Below, in pieces: positions 53,457-62,679 of a DNA stretch of 64,000 bases. Source of the DNA: Microbacterium oleivorans (GTDB lineage: Bacteria > Actinomycetota > Actinomycetes > Actinomycetales > Microbacteriaceae); NCBI RefSeq assembly GCF_023715745.1, contig NZ_JAMBOV010000001.1, forward strand, positions 930,001 to 994,000, written 5' to 3'. The translations under genes were made by a program, and so were the position numbers. The notes beneath the pieces are model-generated. The model ran no database searches. It was given only the letters and a program-made list of their open reading frames with translations, and was not told where the DNA came from. Position 1 is the first letter of the stretch. Every line of letters starts with the position of its first letter.

Positions 53457-54497
53457 GTGGCCGGTGATCTGCAGACGCTCCTGGGAATCGACGCCCCGAT
53501 CGTGCTGGGTCCCTTCGGCGGACTCTCCTCGATCGCTCTGACGGCGAGTGTCAGCGAGGCGGGCGGCCTCGGCTCCTTCGGGCTGTACGGGTACTCCGGC
53601 GATCGCATCCGCGAGACAGCGGCCGCGCTCCGCGCCGCGACCGGCCGACCCTTCGCTCTGAACCTCTGGCTGCCGACGGGTGACGAGGTGCGCCCCGACG
53701 AGGTCGACCTGACGGCGGCGCGCGACGCCGTCGCTCCCCTGTTCGAGGCAGCGGGTGTCGAGCCGCCGTCACTGCCCGCATCCTTCCTGCCCTCCTGGGA
53801 AGAACAGCTCGAGGCGGTGTGGGATGCCGCACCTGCAGCCCTCAGCGTCGTCTTCGGCGTGCCCGCGCCGGGCGTCGTGGCCGAGGCGCACCGGCGTGGC
53901 ATCCGCGTCCTCGGCACCGCGACGTCGGTCGCCGAGGCGGTGGCGCTGGCGGACGGTGGTGTCGACGCCGTGGTGGCGAGCGGTGCCGAGGCGGCCGGTC
54001 ACCGGGTGAGCTTCCTGCGGCGCGCCGAGGAGTCGCTCGTGGGCACCTTCGCCCTCGTGCCGCAGGTCGTCGACGCCGTCGGCGTCCCCGTCCTCGCGGC
54101 CGGAGGCGTCGCGGACCGCAGAGGCGTCGCCGCCGCCTTCGCGCTCGGCGCATCCGGGGTGCAGGTGGGGAGCGCCTTCCTGCGCACGCGGCAGTCGGCG
54201 GCGTCGGACGGGCACCGAGCGGCGCTGGCCTCGGCCACCGACACCGATACGGTGCTCACCCGGGCGATGAGCGGTCGCCTGGCCCGCGGCATCCCGAATC
54301 GGGCAGTGCACACGATCGAGCGCGCCGGGGCGATCGCCCCCTTCCCCGCGCAGAACTGGCTGACGGGAGCGTTCCGCTCCGCCGCCCCGCACGATCGCGA
54401 CCTGGTGTCGCTGTGGGCCGGGCAGGCCGCCGGGCTGTCGCGGCAGGACGACGCGGCGGCGGTCTTCGCAGAGCTGGCTGCGGGGCTGCCGCGCTGA
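53457..54497 (+). CDS. Nitronate monooxygenase (2-nitropropane dioxygenase family)
   Basis: FMN-dependent TIM-barrel oxygenase of 346 residues. PIVLGPFGGLSS at the N-terminus, GVDAVVASGAEAAGH with the probable catalytic His, PVLAAGGVADRRGVAAAFALGA for phosphate/FMN binding and VQVGSAFLRT are characteristic. The family detoxifies propionate-3-nitronate and similar nitro compounds. The GTG start has no Shine-Dalgarno but follows TAACGT closely. The next gene starts 110 bases downstream with its own leader, so it is probably monocistronic. Confidence 0.86.
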   Translation: MAGDLQTLLGIDAPIVLGPFGGLSSIALTASVSEAGGLGSFGLYGYSGDRIRETAAALRAATGRPFALNLWLPTGDEVRPDEVDLTAARDAVAPLFEAAGVEPPSLPASFLPSWEEQLEAVWDAAPAALSVVFGVPAPGVVAEAHRRGIRVLGTATSVAEAVALADGGVDAVVASGAEAAGHRVSFLRRAEESLVGTFALVPQVVDAVGVPVLAAGGVADRRGVAAAFALGASGVQVGSAFLRTRQSAASDGHRAALASATDTDTVLTRAMSGRLARGIPNRAVHTIERAGAIAPFPAQNWLTGAFRSAAPHDRDLVSLWAGQAAGLSRQDDAAAVFAELAAGLPR

Positions 54498-54606
54498 CAC
54501 AGTCCGTCACGCGGGGAAGATCTCACGGCTCCGCGTGTTGTACTGGGGGGTCGCGCCCGCCACCGCTGGTGCGCGACCGCCTTCCACCCCCTCACCAAGG
54601 AGATCC

Positions 54607-55401
54607 ATGTCCCGTCGTACCGCCGCTCTCGGAGCACTCGCCCTCAGCACCGTCCTGGCGCTGACCGCCTGCTCGACGAACTCGGGGCAGCCGGCCGCCG
54701 GTGGAGAGGACCTCGGACTCGCCGAGTCCGGCACGCTGACGGTCGCGACCGAGGGCACCTACCGTCCCTTCACCTACCACGACGAGACCGGCAAGCTCGT
54801 CGGCTACGACGTCGAGATCATCGAGGCGGTCGCCGAGAAGCTCGACCTGAAGGTCGAGTTCCAGGAGACGCAGTGGGACGGCATCTTCGCCGGTCTGGAC
54901 GCCGGCCGTGTCGACGTCATCGCCAACCAGGTCTCCATCAACCCCGAGCGCGAGGAGAAGTACCTCTTCAGCGAGCCGTACACCGTCTCGCCGAGCGTCG
55001 TCGTGGTGCAGGAGGACGACGACTCGATCTCGAGCTTCGCCGATCTGAAGGGCAAGAAGACCGCGCAGTCGCTCACGAGCAACTTCTTCCAGCTCGCCGA
55101 GGAGGCCGGTGCCGACGTCACCCCCATCGAAGGATGGGCGCAGGCCGTCGAGCTGCTGCGTCAGGGCCGGGTCGACGCCACGGTCAACGACAAGCTGACG
55201 TTCCTCGACTACGAGAAGACCAACGGACCCACGGGCCTGAAGATCGCGGCCGAGACCGACCCCGCCCAGAGCGCCGTCGTCGCCACCAAAGACAAGACGG
55301 CCCTGATCGAGAAGATCGATGACGCGCTCGACGAGCTGCGCGAAGATGGAACCCTCGCGAAGATCAGCGAGACCTACTTCGGAGCCGACGTCACCGAGTG
55401 A
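54607..55401 (+). CDS. Amino acid (cystine-type) ABC transporter binding lipoprotein
   Basis: Family 3 solute-binding protein of 264 residues. The lipobox LTAC near Cys22 marks a lipoprotein. GTYRPFTYHDETGKLVGYDVEI, then WDGIFAGLDAGRVDVIANQV and PEREEKYLFSEPY, resemble cystine-binding FliY/TcyA closely. AAGGAGATCC precedes the ATG at 54607. It heads a three-gene operon with permease and ATPase. L-cystine is the best guess; other polar amino acids are possible. Confidence 0.86.
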   Translation: MSRRTAALGALALSTVLALTACSTNSGQPAAGGEDLGLAESGTLTVATEGTYRPFTYHDETGKLVGYDVEIIEAVAEKLDLKVEFQETQWDGIFAGLDAGRVDVIANQVSINPEREEKYLFSEPYTVSPSVVVVQEDDDSISSFADLKGKKTAQSLTSNFFQLAEEAGADVTPIEGWAQAVELLRQGRVDATVNDKLTFLDYEKTNGPTGLKIAAETDPAQSAVVATKDKTALIEKIDDALDELREDGTLAKISETYFGADVTE

Positions 55402-55477
55402 TTCCGGCCCCGGCGGGCTCGGCGTGGCGCTGTGAGGCGCCCGTCGAGCCCGTCGCCCGTTCTGCGAAAGGATGCCG

Positions 55478-56146
55478 GTGGACGCCGACACATGGCAGCT
55501 GGTCCTGAGCTCGTTCTGGCCGATGCTCGTCGCCGGGGTGACGGTGACCATCCCCCTCGCGGTCGTCTCGTTCGCGGTCGGTCTCGTGCTGGCGATCGCC
55601 GCGGCGCTGATGCGGATCTCGGGCAACCGGGTGCTGTCGGGCGTCGCCCGGTTCTACATCTCCGTCATCCGCGGCACACCGCTGCTCGTCCAGATCTTCG
55701 TCGTCTACTACGGTCTGCCGCAGATCGACATCCGCCTCGAGGCTTGGCCGGCCGCGGTGATCGCACTGTCGTTGAACGTCGGCGGGTACGCCGCCGAGGT
55801 CATCCGCGCTGCCATCCTCTCGGTCCCCAAGGGGCAGTGGGAGGCGGCCTTCACGGTCGGGCTGCCGCGGGCGACGGCGCTCCGCCGCATCATCCTGCCG
55901 CAGGCCGCCCGCGTGTCGGTCCCCCCGCTGTCGAACACGTTCATCTCGCTCGTGAAGGACACGTCGCTCGTCGCCCAGATCACGGTCGCCGAGTTGTTCC
56001 TCGCGGCGCAGCGCATCGCCGCGTTCAGCTCGGAGTTCCTCGTCGTCTACATCGAGGCCGCTGTCATCTACTGGCTCTTCTGCCTCGTCCTCTCCTTCGG
56101 TCAGGACCGCATCGAACGGAGGCTCGATCGCCGTGTCGCACACTGA
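55478..56146 (+). CDS. Amino acid (cystine-type) ABC transporter permease
   Basis: Membrane subunit of 222 residues, HisM/YecS type, with about five hydrophobic segments. [19 protein letters not shown] is the family signature near residue 65, and the coupling motif is [20 protein letters not shown] near residue 120. An ATG at 55472 exists, but GAAAGGA overlaps it and is correctly spaced for the GTG at 55478, which is preferred. It overlaps the ATPase start by 14 bases. Confidence 0.87.
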   Translation: MDADTWQLVLSSFWPMLVAGVTVTIPLAVVSFAVGLVLAIAAALMRISGNRVLSGVARFYISVIRGTPLLVQIFVVYYGLPQIDIRLEAWPAAVIALSLNVGGYAAEVIRAAILSVPKGQWEAAFTVGLPRATALRRIILPQAARVSVPPLSNTFISLVKDTSLVAQITVAELFLAAQRIAAFSSEFLVVYIEAAVIYWLFCLVLSFGQDRIERRLDRRVAH

Positions 56147-56918
56147 TGCACCCCTCCTCAAGGTCACCGGGCTGCGCAAGTCCTTCGGTGACAACGTCGT
56201 CCTGGACGGCGTGGACTTCGCCGTGCGTCGCGGTGAGGTCGTCTGCCTCATCGGTCCCAGCGGTTCGGGCAAGACCACGGTGCTCCGCTGCCTCAACGGG
56301 CTCGAGGCCCCCGACGCCGGGGTGGTCAGCTTCTCCGACGGCCAGGCGCACGACTTCGCCGAGTCGACCAAGGGGCGGGTGGCGAAGCGGCAGCGCGCCG
56401 CGCTGCGGGACCGCTCCGCGATGGTCTTCCAGCACCACAACCTGTTCCCGCACCTGACGGTCCTCGAGAACGTGATCGAGGGACCCGTGCACGCGCGGGG
56501 GATCGCGAAGGATGCGGCCGTCGCCGACGCCGAGCGGTTGCTCGCTCGCGTCGGACTGGCAGAGAAGCGGGATGCCTATCCGCACGAGCTGTCCGGCGGA
56601 CAGCAGCAGCGGGTCGGCATCGTGCGGGCGCTGGCGCTCGCTCCCGAGGTCCTGCTGTTCGACGAGCCGACCAGCGCGCTCGATCCGGAGCTCGTGGGCG
56701 AGGTGCTCCTCGTGCTCAAGGAGCTCGCCGACGAGGGATGGACGATGGTCATCGTCACCCATGAGCTCGGCTTCGCGCGGCAGGTCGCCGACGAGGTGGT
56801 CTTCTTCGACGGCGGTGTCATCGTCGAAAGCGGCCACCCTCGTGATCTGTTCACGGCGCCGCAGAACGAGCGCACCCGGCGCTTCCTCGACCGGATCCTC
56901 CGGCCCCTCGAGGACTGA
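56133..56918 (+). CDS. Amino acid ABC transporter ATP-binding protein
   Basis: ATPase of the same importer, 261 residues. Walker [11 protein letters not shown] loop [10 protein letters not shown], signature LSGGQQQR, Walker [16 protein letters not shown] and the switch His in VTHE are all intact. The GTG start lies within the end of the permease gene. The stop and the convergent acylphosphatase stop sit together in the 12-bp palindrome CTGACGCGTCAG (56915-56926). Confidence 0.92.
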   Translation: MSHTDAPLLKVTGLRKSFGDNVVLDGVDFAVRRGEVVCLIGPSGSGKTTVLRCLNGLEAPDAGVVSFSDGQAHDFAESTKGRVAKRQRAALRDRSAMVFQHHNLFPHLTVLENVIEGPVHARGIAKDAAVADAERLLARVGLAEKRDAYPHELSGGQQQRVGIVRALALAPEVLLFDEPTSALDPELVGEVLLVLKELADEGWTMVIVTHELGFARQVADEVVFFDGGVIVESGHPRDLFTAPQNERTRRFLDRILRPLED

Positions 56919-56922
56919 CGCG

Positions 56923-57201
56923 TCAGGCGTCGCGGCGGATCTCGAAGTCCGCCTCGTCGTCCTGCGGCGTGACCTCGGTCAGGACGACGTCGTCGACGAC
57001 ACCCCCGCGCGGCCCCTTCGCCGCCCAGTCGACGACCGCCTCGACGGCAGCCGCGTCGCCCTGCACCTCGGCCTCGACCGTGCCGTTCGACAGGTTGCGC
57101 ACCCATCCTGTGGCACCGGCCGCACGTGCGGTGTGCTGCATCGCGAACCGGAACCCGACGCCCTGGACGATGCCTCGGACGACGAGGCGGATGCGGCGCA
57201 T
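56923..57201 (-). CDS. acyP: Acylphosphatase
   Basis: Small alpha/beta hydrolase of 92 residues that splits acyl phosphates. GIVQGVGFRF carries the phosphate-binding loop and catalytic Arg, and GWVRNLSNGTVEAEVQG carries the catalytic Asn. The ATG overlaps the stop of the upstream oxidoreductase by one base (TGATG), so they are coupled; the frame reads on upstream only as a shadow of that gene. Confidence 0.92.
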   Translation of the reverse strand: MRRIRLVVRGIVQGVGFRFAMQHTARAAGATGWVRNLSNGTVEAEVQGDAAAVEAVVDWAAKGPRGGVVDDVVLTEVTPQDDEADFEIRRDA

Positions 57202-58235
57202 CAGGCGTCCGCCACGCTCAGCACGACCTTGCCGCGCGTGTGCCCGAGTTCGAGCTCTCGGTGCGCGTCGGCCGCGTCGGCGAGGTCGAAGACCCGATCG
57301 ATGTAGACCTGGACGGCACCCGAGTCCAGGAGGCGACCGAGCGTCGAGAGGGCGGAACCGTCGGGGACGGTCTTGTACGACGTGGCGCGCACGCCTGCCG
57401 CCGCTGCGGCATCCGCGTATCCGTCCCACGCCCCCGTGGGCACCATCACATAGAGACCGCCGGGTCGCAGGACCGTCAGGGATCGCGTGCCGGTGTCGGC
57501 GTGGACGTTGCCCACGAGGTCGATGACGACGTCGACCTCGCCGACGACCTCTTCGAAGCGTGTGGTCGTGTAGTCGATGGCGACGGATGCCCCCAGCTCT
57601 CGCAGCCAGCCCAGGTTGCGCTCCGAGCCCGTCGCCGTCACGTGCGCCCCGAAATAGGCCGCCAGCTGGACGGCGAAGTGCCCCACGCCGCCCGCGCCGG
57701 CATGGATGAGGACGCGTTGGCCCTCGTGCGCATGAGCAGTCTCCACGACGAGTCCCCACGCGGTGAGGGCCGCGACCGGCACGCCCGCGGCCTCGACATG
57801 GGAGAGGGACGCAGGCTTGCGCGCCACCGACAGCGAGGGCACGACAACGTAGTCGGCGTAGCTCCCCCCGGAGCGCGGGAACGGCACCATGCCGAAGACA
57901 GGATCACCCGGCTGCAGGGGATGAGCCTCGAACGGGCTCGCGACCACGACACCGCTGAAGTCGAATCCGAGCGGGCTCGTCGTGGGATCGGTGACCAGCC
58001 CGTGGAGGCCGCGGCCGGCACGCGTCTTGGCGTCGATCGGGTTGATCCCGGCGGCGACGACGCGCACGAGCAGCTCGCTGAGGGCCGGTTTCGGCACGGG
58101 GAGCTCGGCGACGCGAAGCGCCTCCGCTCCGCCGGGAGTGTCGTAGACGATCCCCCGCATGAGGGGGGGAGGAGCGGTCACCTCGACGACCTCGCTCGCA
58201 CTGGGGGCTGCGGATCGCAGCGGCCGGAATCGCAT
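57201..58235 (-). CDS. NADP-dependent quinone oxidoreductase-like protein (MDR family)
   Basis: Medium-chain reductase of 344 residues without the structural-zinc cysteines, like zeta-crystallin/quinone reductases. GINPIDAKTRAG is in the catalytic domain; VLIHAGAGGVGHFAVQLAAY is the NADPH-binding fold near residue 170. AAGGAG six bases before the ATG at 58235 supports the longer N-terminus of about 25 residues before MRGIVYD. It is coupled to acyP and lies near the MarR/efflux pair, but on its own leader. It reduces quinones or reactive carbonyls; the substrate is unknown. Confidence 0.86.
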   Translation of the reverse strand: MRFRPLRSAAPSASEVVEVTAPPPLMRGIVYDTPGGAEALRVAELPVPKPALSELLVRVVAAGINPIDAKTRAGRGLHGLVTDPTTSPLGFDFSGVVVASPFEAHPLQPGDPVFGMVPFPRSGGSYADYVVVPSLSVARKPASLSHVEAAGVPVAALTAWGLVVETAHAHEGQRVLIHAGAGGVGHFAVQLAAYFGAHVTATGSERNLGWLRELGASVAIDYTTTRFEEVVGEVDVVIDLVGNVHADTGTRSLTVLRPGGLYVMVPTGAWDGYADAAAAAGVRATSYKTVPDGSALSTLGRLLDSGAVQVYIDRVFDLADAADAHRELELGHTRGKVVLSVADA

Positions 58236-58361
58236 CGGCTGCTCCTTCTCACCTTCGCTCGACGGCGAGCGCTGGGGGTGCTCGGTGGAAGACCAGTCAA
58301 TCGCGCCATTGTCTCGATGGTGTTACGCCGGCATCACCGGAGCGAGAAGCCCGACGGTGAC

Positions 58362-58847
58362 CTATGCGGTGGGGCCGCCGTCGGGCTGTGATCCGGCCAC
58401 GAGGGCGTGGAGCAGACGGGCGAGGTTCTCGATGTCCTCGACGCGCCAGTCCTCGAGGGCTGCGAGGAGCGCACCCTCCTGCGGGCCGCGCGCGTCGGCC
58501 AGCCGCTCTCGTCCGAGGCTGGTCGCGCTCAAGAGACTCGAGCGGCCGTCGTTGGGGTCAGGGGTGCGTTCGATGAGTCCGAGCTCGGTCAGCTCGCGGA
58601 CACTGCGGCTGAGCTGGCCCTTGTCGAGGAGGAGCATCTCGGCGAGGGCGGATTGGGTGACCGGCTCATGCCGGACGATCGTCGTGAAGACCTTGTATGC
58701 GCCGGGCAGCATCCCCGGGCTCACGCGATTCGCGTTCTCGGTGATCTTGCGTCGGAAGAGCGTGATCAGGTCGCTGAACTCGCCCTCGAGGGCCCGCACC
58801 GCGGCGGTGCGGGCCTCTCGATCGGTCGAGGCGGACATCGTGTCCAT
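58362..58847 (-). CDS. MarR family transcriptional regulator
   Basis: Winged-helix regulator of 161 residues. The DNA-binding part is clear: VTQSALAEMLLLDKGQLSRSVRELTELGLIER with the wing PNDGRSSLLSATSLGRE. It starts one base after the stop of the DHA2 transporter gene, so it is the second gene of that operon; an in-frame ATG at 58838 is the alternative. It probably represses the operon promoter, where three related TTGA...TCAA boxes lie. The ligand is presumably a pump substrate. Confidence 0.85.
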   Translation of the reverse strand: MDTMSASTDREARTAAVRALEGEFSDLITLFRRKITENANRVSPGMLPGAYKVFTTIVRHEPVTQSALAEMLLLDKGQLSRSVRELTELGLIERTPDPNDGRSSLLSATSLGRERLADARGPQEGALLAALEDWRVEDIENLARLLHALVAGSQPDGGPTA

Positions 58848-58848
58848 G

Positions 58849-60528
58849 TTACCGACGCGCCTCCGCCGCGGGCTCGTCCGTCGCGGCATCCGAGACGATC
58901 GTGGGGACGGTGGCCGTCGCGGTGACCGCGTCCATTCCCGCGGGAACGGACACCGTGGCCAGGTCGGCTTCCGACGCCTGGCGACGTTCGGTCGTCGTCA
59001 TGGTGCTGAGGCTGCGGTTCGGCAGGAAGATCACGGCCAGGATGCTGATCACGCCGAACGGTACGGCGATGAGGAACGCCGACGAGATGCCCTGGGCGTA
59101 GATGTCCTCGACGATCACGCGCAGACCTTCCGGCATGGTGGCCACGCGGGGGAGGGCACCGGAGGCGAGCTGCTTCGCCCAGGTCGCTCCTTCCGGACCG
59201 AGAGCGGTCAGAGCCGCGGCGATCTTCTCCTGCGCGCCCCCGAACAAGTCGGTGACCCGTGCGGCGAGCGCCGCGCCCATGAGCGAGACGCCGACCGTGC
59301 CGCCGAGGCTCCGGAAGAAGGTGACTCCCGAGCTCGCGACGCCGATCTCCGAGGGCTTGGCGGTGTTCTGCACGGCGAGGACGAGGTTCTGCATCGTCAT
59401 GCCGACACCCGCGCCCAGCAGGAACATGTAGACCGAGACGAGGAAGAAGTCGGTGTCGTAGTGGATCGTCGACAGGAGCGACGCCCCCGCGGTCAGCAGG
59501 ATGCTGCCCACGACGAGGTACGGCTTCCAGTGACCGAATCGGGTGATGAGCGCACCCACACCGACCGATGAGAGCAGCAGTCCGGCGATCATCGGGATCG
59601 TCATGAGACCGGCCTCGGTCGGGGTCGCGCCGCGGGCCATCTGCATGTACTGGCCGAGGAAGACCGACGCGCCGAACATCGCGATCCCCGTCGCGATCGA
59701 TGCGACGACCGCCAGGGTGAAGGTGCGATCGCGGAAGAGCGTGAGCGGCACGAGGGGCTCGCTGGTGCGCAGCTCGACGACCACGAACAGCGCCGCGGCG
59801 AGGAGGGCGCCACCGACCATGAGGATGGTCTCGATGCCCCACCAGTCGAAGCTGGAGCCGGCGCTGGTGACCCAGATGAGCAGGAGTGAGACCGCCGTCG
59901 ACAGCAGCACGATGCCGAGGTAGTCGATCTTCGGACGACGGCTGCTCACGCTCGAGTGGGGCAGGGTGCGCTGCACCATGATGAGTGCCGCGACGGCGAT
60001 CGGCAGGGACACGAAGAAGTTCCAGCGCCATCCGAACGCGTCGGTGATGACACCGCCGAGCAGAGGTCCGCCGACGGTCGCGACGGCCATGACGGCGCCG
60101 AACAGGCCCATGTAGCGGCCGCGCTCACGCGGGCTGATGATGTCGGCCATGAGGACCTGGCTGAGGGCCGCGAGGCCGCCGGCGCCGAGACCCTGCACGG
60201 CGCGGAAGGCGATGAGCGTTCCCGGGTCCTGGGCGAATCCGGCCGCCGCGGTGGCGAGCACGAAGATGACGAGTGCGATCTGGTACAGCGCCTTACGGTT
60301 CACGAGGTCGGCGAGCTTGCCCCAGATCGGGGTGGAGATCGCTGTGGTGAGCAGCGTCGCGGTCACCACCCAGGTGAAGGCGCCCTGGTCGCCCTCGAGG
60401 TCGTGGATGATGACGGGCAGCGAGGTCGAGACGACCGTCGAGGCGATCATCGACACGAACATGCCGAGGAGCAGCCCCGACAGCGGGGCGAGGACCCGGC
60501 GCGCAGCGGTGGGGGTCGAGGTGGTCAT
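58849..60528 (-). CDS. DHA2-family MFS efflux transporter, MarR-linked
   Basis: Fourteen-helix antiporter of 559 residues. FVSMIASTVVSTSLPVII in the first helix, WGKLADLVNRKALYQIAL as motif A and GAVMAVATVGGPLLGG as motif C place it with EmrB-like exporters. A hydrophilic Ala/Thr/Val-rich tail of about 50 residues follows the last helix. AGGAG lies five to six bases before the ATG. It is the first gene of an operon with marR, from a promoter with -35 and -10 boxes at 60596-60601 and 60573-60578. Confidence 0.88.
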   Translation of the reverse strand: MTTSTPTAARRVLAPLSGLLLGMFVSMIASTVVSTSLPVIIHDLEGDQGAFTWVVTATLLTTAISTPIWGKLADLVNRKALYQIALVIFVLATAAAGFAQDPGTLIAFRAVQGLGAGGLAALSQVLMADIISPRERGRYMGLFGAVMAVATVGGPLLGGVITDAFGWRWNFFVSLPIAVAALIMVQRTLPHSSVSSRRPKIDYLGIVLLSTAVSLLLIWVTSAGSSFDWWGIETILMVGGALLAAALFVVVELRTSEPLVPLTLFRDRTFTLAVVASIATGIAMFGASVFLGQYMQMARGATPTEAGLMTIPMIAGLLLSSVGVGALITRFGHWKPYLVVGSILLTAGASLLSTIHYDTDFFLVSVYMFLLGAGVGMTMQNLVLAVQNTAKPSEIGVASSGVTFFRSLGGTVGVSLMGAALAARVTDLFGGAQEKIAAALTALGPEGATWAKQLASGALPRVATMPEGLRVIVEDIYAQGISSAFLIAVPFGVISILAVIFLPNRSLSTMTTTERRQASEADLATVSVPAGMDAVTATATVPTIVSDAATDEPAAEARR

Positions 60529-60542
60529 GCAACTCCTGTTAG

Positions 60543-60601
60543 ATGATTCAAGTCAACATTTGATTGAAGTCAACGATATGCCTATGTTTGATCCACGTCA
60601 A
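60543..60601 (-). promoter_or_regulatory. Efflux operon promoter with three MarR-like boxes
   Basis: Minus-strand promoter TTGACG (60596-60601), 17 bases, TATCGT (60573-60578). Three related 14-base boxes with TTGAC, four bases, ATCA on the minus strand lie at 60588-60601 (over the -35), 60560-60573 and 60543-60556. The middle box reads TTGATTGAAGTCAA on the plus strand. The region is clearly AT-richer than its surroundings. Confidence 0.72.
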
Positions 60602-60657
60602 CCATCTGTGATGAGGGCACGCCGAAGAACCCCCGCGGGCAGAGGGGGCGGCGCGGG

Positions 60658-61335
60658 TCAGTCCGCGAGGGCGAGGGCGCGGAAGATGTCGCGCTCCCGC
60701 AGCTGCTCGCGACGACTGACAGGCGCGGCCACCTCGCGCACCGGCGGAGTCTTACCGGTCGTGCGGTGGTAGAGCTCGTCGATCAGAGCGGTGGCCAGTC
60801 GGACGAGAGAGCCGATCTCCGCCTCGTCACGGTCGATCCAGGCGCACCGCGGCTCGTCCCGCAGGGGAACGAAATCCTGGTGCTCCTCCCACACCACGAG
60901 CGTGCGCTCGGCGCCGAGGACGTGCTGCTGCCACCACACCTGGCGGAGATACGTGCGCGGGATCGACTTCCAGGTCTTGTTGGTCGTCTTGATCTCAGCG
61001 AGTGTGACCCGGCCGGCGGCATCCACCATGATCCCGTCCGGTGTCGCGAGGTGCCGCTTCTCGATCTCGGCGTGGAACAGGGCCGACGACGGGCGGATGC
61101 CGTGGGTCGCCGCGACCCATGCGGCGATCTCGGGCTCGCGACGCCGACCGTGGTCGGTGTAGGCGTTGCCGCTGAATCCCGAGCCGTTCAGCTTGGCCTC
61201 GGCGGCCCGGGAGATCGCCTTCTCACTGGTGAGGGAGGCGACGTCGGTCGCGGTGATCCCGCGGGAGCGGGCCCGCATCCACGCCACCCGGTCGCGGGAG
61301 TCCGCGACGATCCGGGCGGCGAGTTCGGGGGTCAC
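60658..61335 (-). CDS. YqaJ-type exonuclease (PD-(D/E)XK fold)
   Basis: 225 residues related to the YqaJ/lambda-exonuclease recombinase family. GITATDVASL (residues 26-35), Glu67 or Glu69 in GRRREPEIAAW, Asp100 in TPDGIMV and the ExK pair Glu114/Lys116 in LAEIKTTNK give a complete nuclease site. QVWWQQHVLGAERTLV is also typical. In phages such enzymes work with a single-strand annealing protein; no such partner or other phage gene is nearby, so it appears to be a chromosomal stand-alone gene. The GTG start follows TAGGAT by six bases. Confidence 0.82.
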   Translation of the reverse strand: MTPELAARIVADSRDRVAWMRARSRGITATDVASLTSEKAISRAAEAKLNGSGFSGNAYTDHGRRREPEIAAWVAATHGIRPSSALFHAEIEKRHLATPDGIMVDAAGRVTLAEIKTTNKTWKSIPRTYLRQVWWQQHVLGAERTLVVWEEHQDFVPLRDEPRCAWIDRDEAEIGSLVRLATALIDELYHRTTGKTPPVREVAAPVSRREQLRERDIFRALALAD

Positions 61336-61341
61336 CCGTCG

Positions 61342-61347
61342 ATCCTA
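61342..61347 (-). promoter_or_regulatory. -10 box of leaderless yqaJ-like gene
   Basis: TAGGAT on the minus strand, six bases before the GTG at 61335. Confidence 0.55.
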
Positions 61348-61398
61348 AGTCGCCCCTCCCGCACGACGTACCCGACCCGCCGCGCGGCCGTCGCCCGG

Positions 61399-62577
61399 TC
61401 AGACGGTCGCGACGCCGGCGGCGAGCACGTCCCGCGAGAGCGCATGTTCGACGGCGAGGATGCTGGCGCCCAGAACACCCGCCTCGGCGCCGGTCGCCGA
61501 CTGCACGATGGACAGATGCGCCGTGGCCAGCGGAGCGGAGCGGGCGTAGACCACCTCGCGGACGCCGGCGATCAGGTGCTCGCCGACACGGGCCATCGAT
61601 CCACCGATGGCGATGACCGACGGATTCACGAGACTGACGCACGTCGTGAGCACCTCGCCGATGTCGCGCCCGGCCTGCCGGACCGCCTGGATGGCGTCGA
61701 CGTTGCCGTTCTTGACGAGATCGACCACGTCGCCCACGGTGTGGGCCTCCACCCCCATTGCGCGCAGGCTCCGAGCGATCGCGGGACCCGAGGCGAGCGC
61801 CTCGAGGCAGCCGCGGTTGCCGCACGTGCAGGGCACATCCCCGCCGCGCGCGATGTGGACGTGCCCGATGTCGCCGGCGACGCCCTGCGCGCCGCGCTGC
61901 AGGTGTCCGTCCGAGATGAGACCCGCCCCGATGCCGGTCGCGATCTTGACGAAGAGGAGGTTGTCGACCGACGGCCAGGCCGTCGCGCGCTCGCCGAGGG
62001 CCATCGTGTTCACGTCGTTGTCGACCAGCACCGGCACGGCGATGTGCGCCTGCAGCCAGCCGGGGATGTCGAACCCGTCCCACCCCGGCATGATCGGCGG
62101 GGTCGACGGTTTGCCGCTGGAGTGCTCGACGGGTCCCGGGACACCGATGCCGATCGCGGCGACGGCGGTGTCGTCTCGATCGACCTGGGCGAGCAGTCTG
62201 CGCGCGCCGTCCAGGAGCCAGGAGAGGACGGCATCCGGTCCGTCGGCGATGTCGATCCGCTCGGAGAACTCCGCGAGGATCGTCCCGGCGAGGTCCGCGA
62301 TCGCCACCGTCGCGTGAGAGGCGCCGAGGTCGGCCGCGATGACGACCTTCGCGCCGGGGTTGAGCGCGAACTGGGACGGTGGGCGCCCGCCGGTCGACAC
62401 CTTGTCGGCGACCGCGGTGACGAGCCCGATCCGCATCAGCTCGTCGACCCGCGCGGCGATCGTCGAGCGCGCGAGCCCCGTCGACTTGGCGAGCTCTGCC
62501 CGGGTGCGCGGTACTCCGTCGCGCAGCAGCTGGAAGAGCTCGCTGACACCGCTGGCGAGGGAGGGGGAGTCTGTCAT
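61399..62577 (-). CDS. ROK family transcriptional regulator
   Basis: 392 residues: an N-terminal winged helix (RTRAELAKSTGLARSTIAARVDEL) and a sugar-kinase-like ROK domain. The nucleotide/sugar region ADLGASHATVAIADL is partly conserved, DNDVNTMALGE is present, and the zinc motif CTCGNRGCLE spans residues 250-259 after DIGHVHI. It lies downstream of the ribose-type permease gene on the same strand with a 102-base gap. It probably represses that sugar operon, with the sugar or its phosphate as inducer. Confidence 0.88.
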   Translation of the reverse strand: MTDSPSLASGVSELFQLLRDGVPRTRAELAKSTGLARSTIAARVDELMRIGLVTAVADKVSTGGRPPSQFALNPGAKVVIAADLGASHATVAIADLAGTILAEFSERIDIADGPDAVLSWLLDGARRLLAQVDRDDTAVAAIGIGVPGPVEHSSGKPSTPPIMPGWDGFDIPGWLQAHIAVPVLVDNDVNTMALGERATAWPSVDNLLFVKIATGIGAGLISDGHLQRGAQGVAGDIGHVHIARGGDVPCTCGNRGCLEALASGPAIARSLRAMGVEAHTVGDVVDLVKNGNVDAIQAVRQAGRDIGEVLTTCVSLVNPSVIAIGGSMARVGEHLIAGVREVVYARSAPLATAHLSIVQSATGAEAGVLGASILAVEHALSRDVLAAGVATV

Positions 62578-62679
62578 CGGGTCACTTCTTCCAGGTCCTG
62601 CTGCCGGCGGGCCCCGGCTGTCGTCAATTGTCCCCCCGGCGGTCCTGGGCGCCGTGCATGTGACGCCGGGGGCGAGGGC

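Noticed and set aside
60658-61335. Prophage remnant around the YqaJ-type gene
   Set aside because: Neighbouring genes are an efflux operon and a sugar regulator; no phage structural, integrase or attachment sequence is seen.
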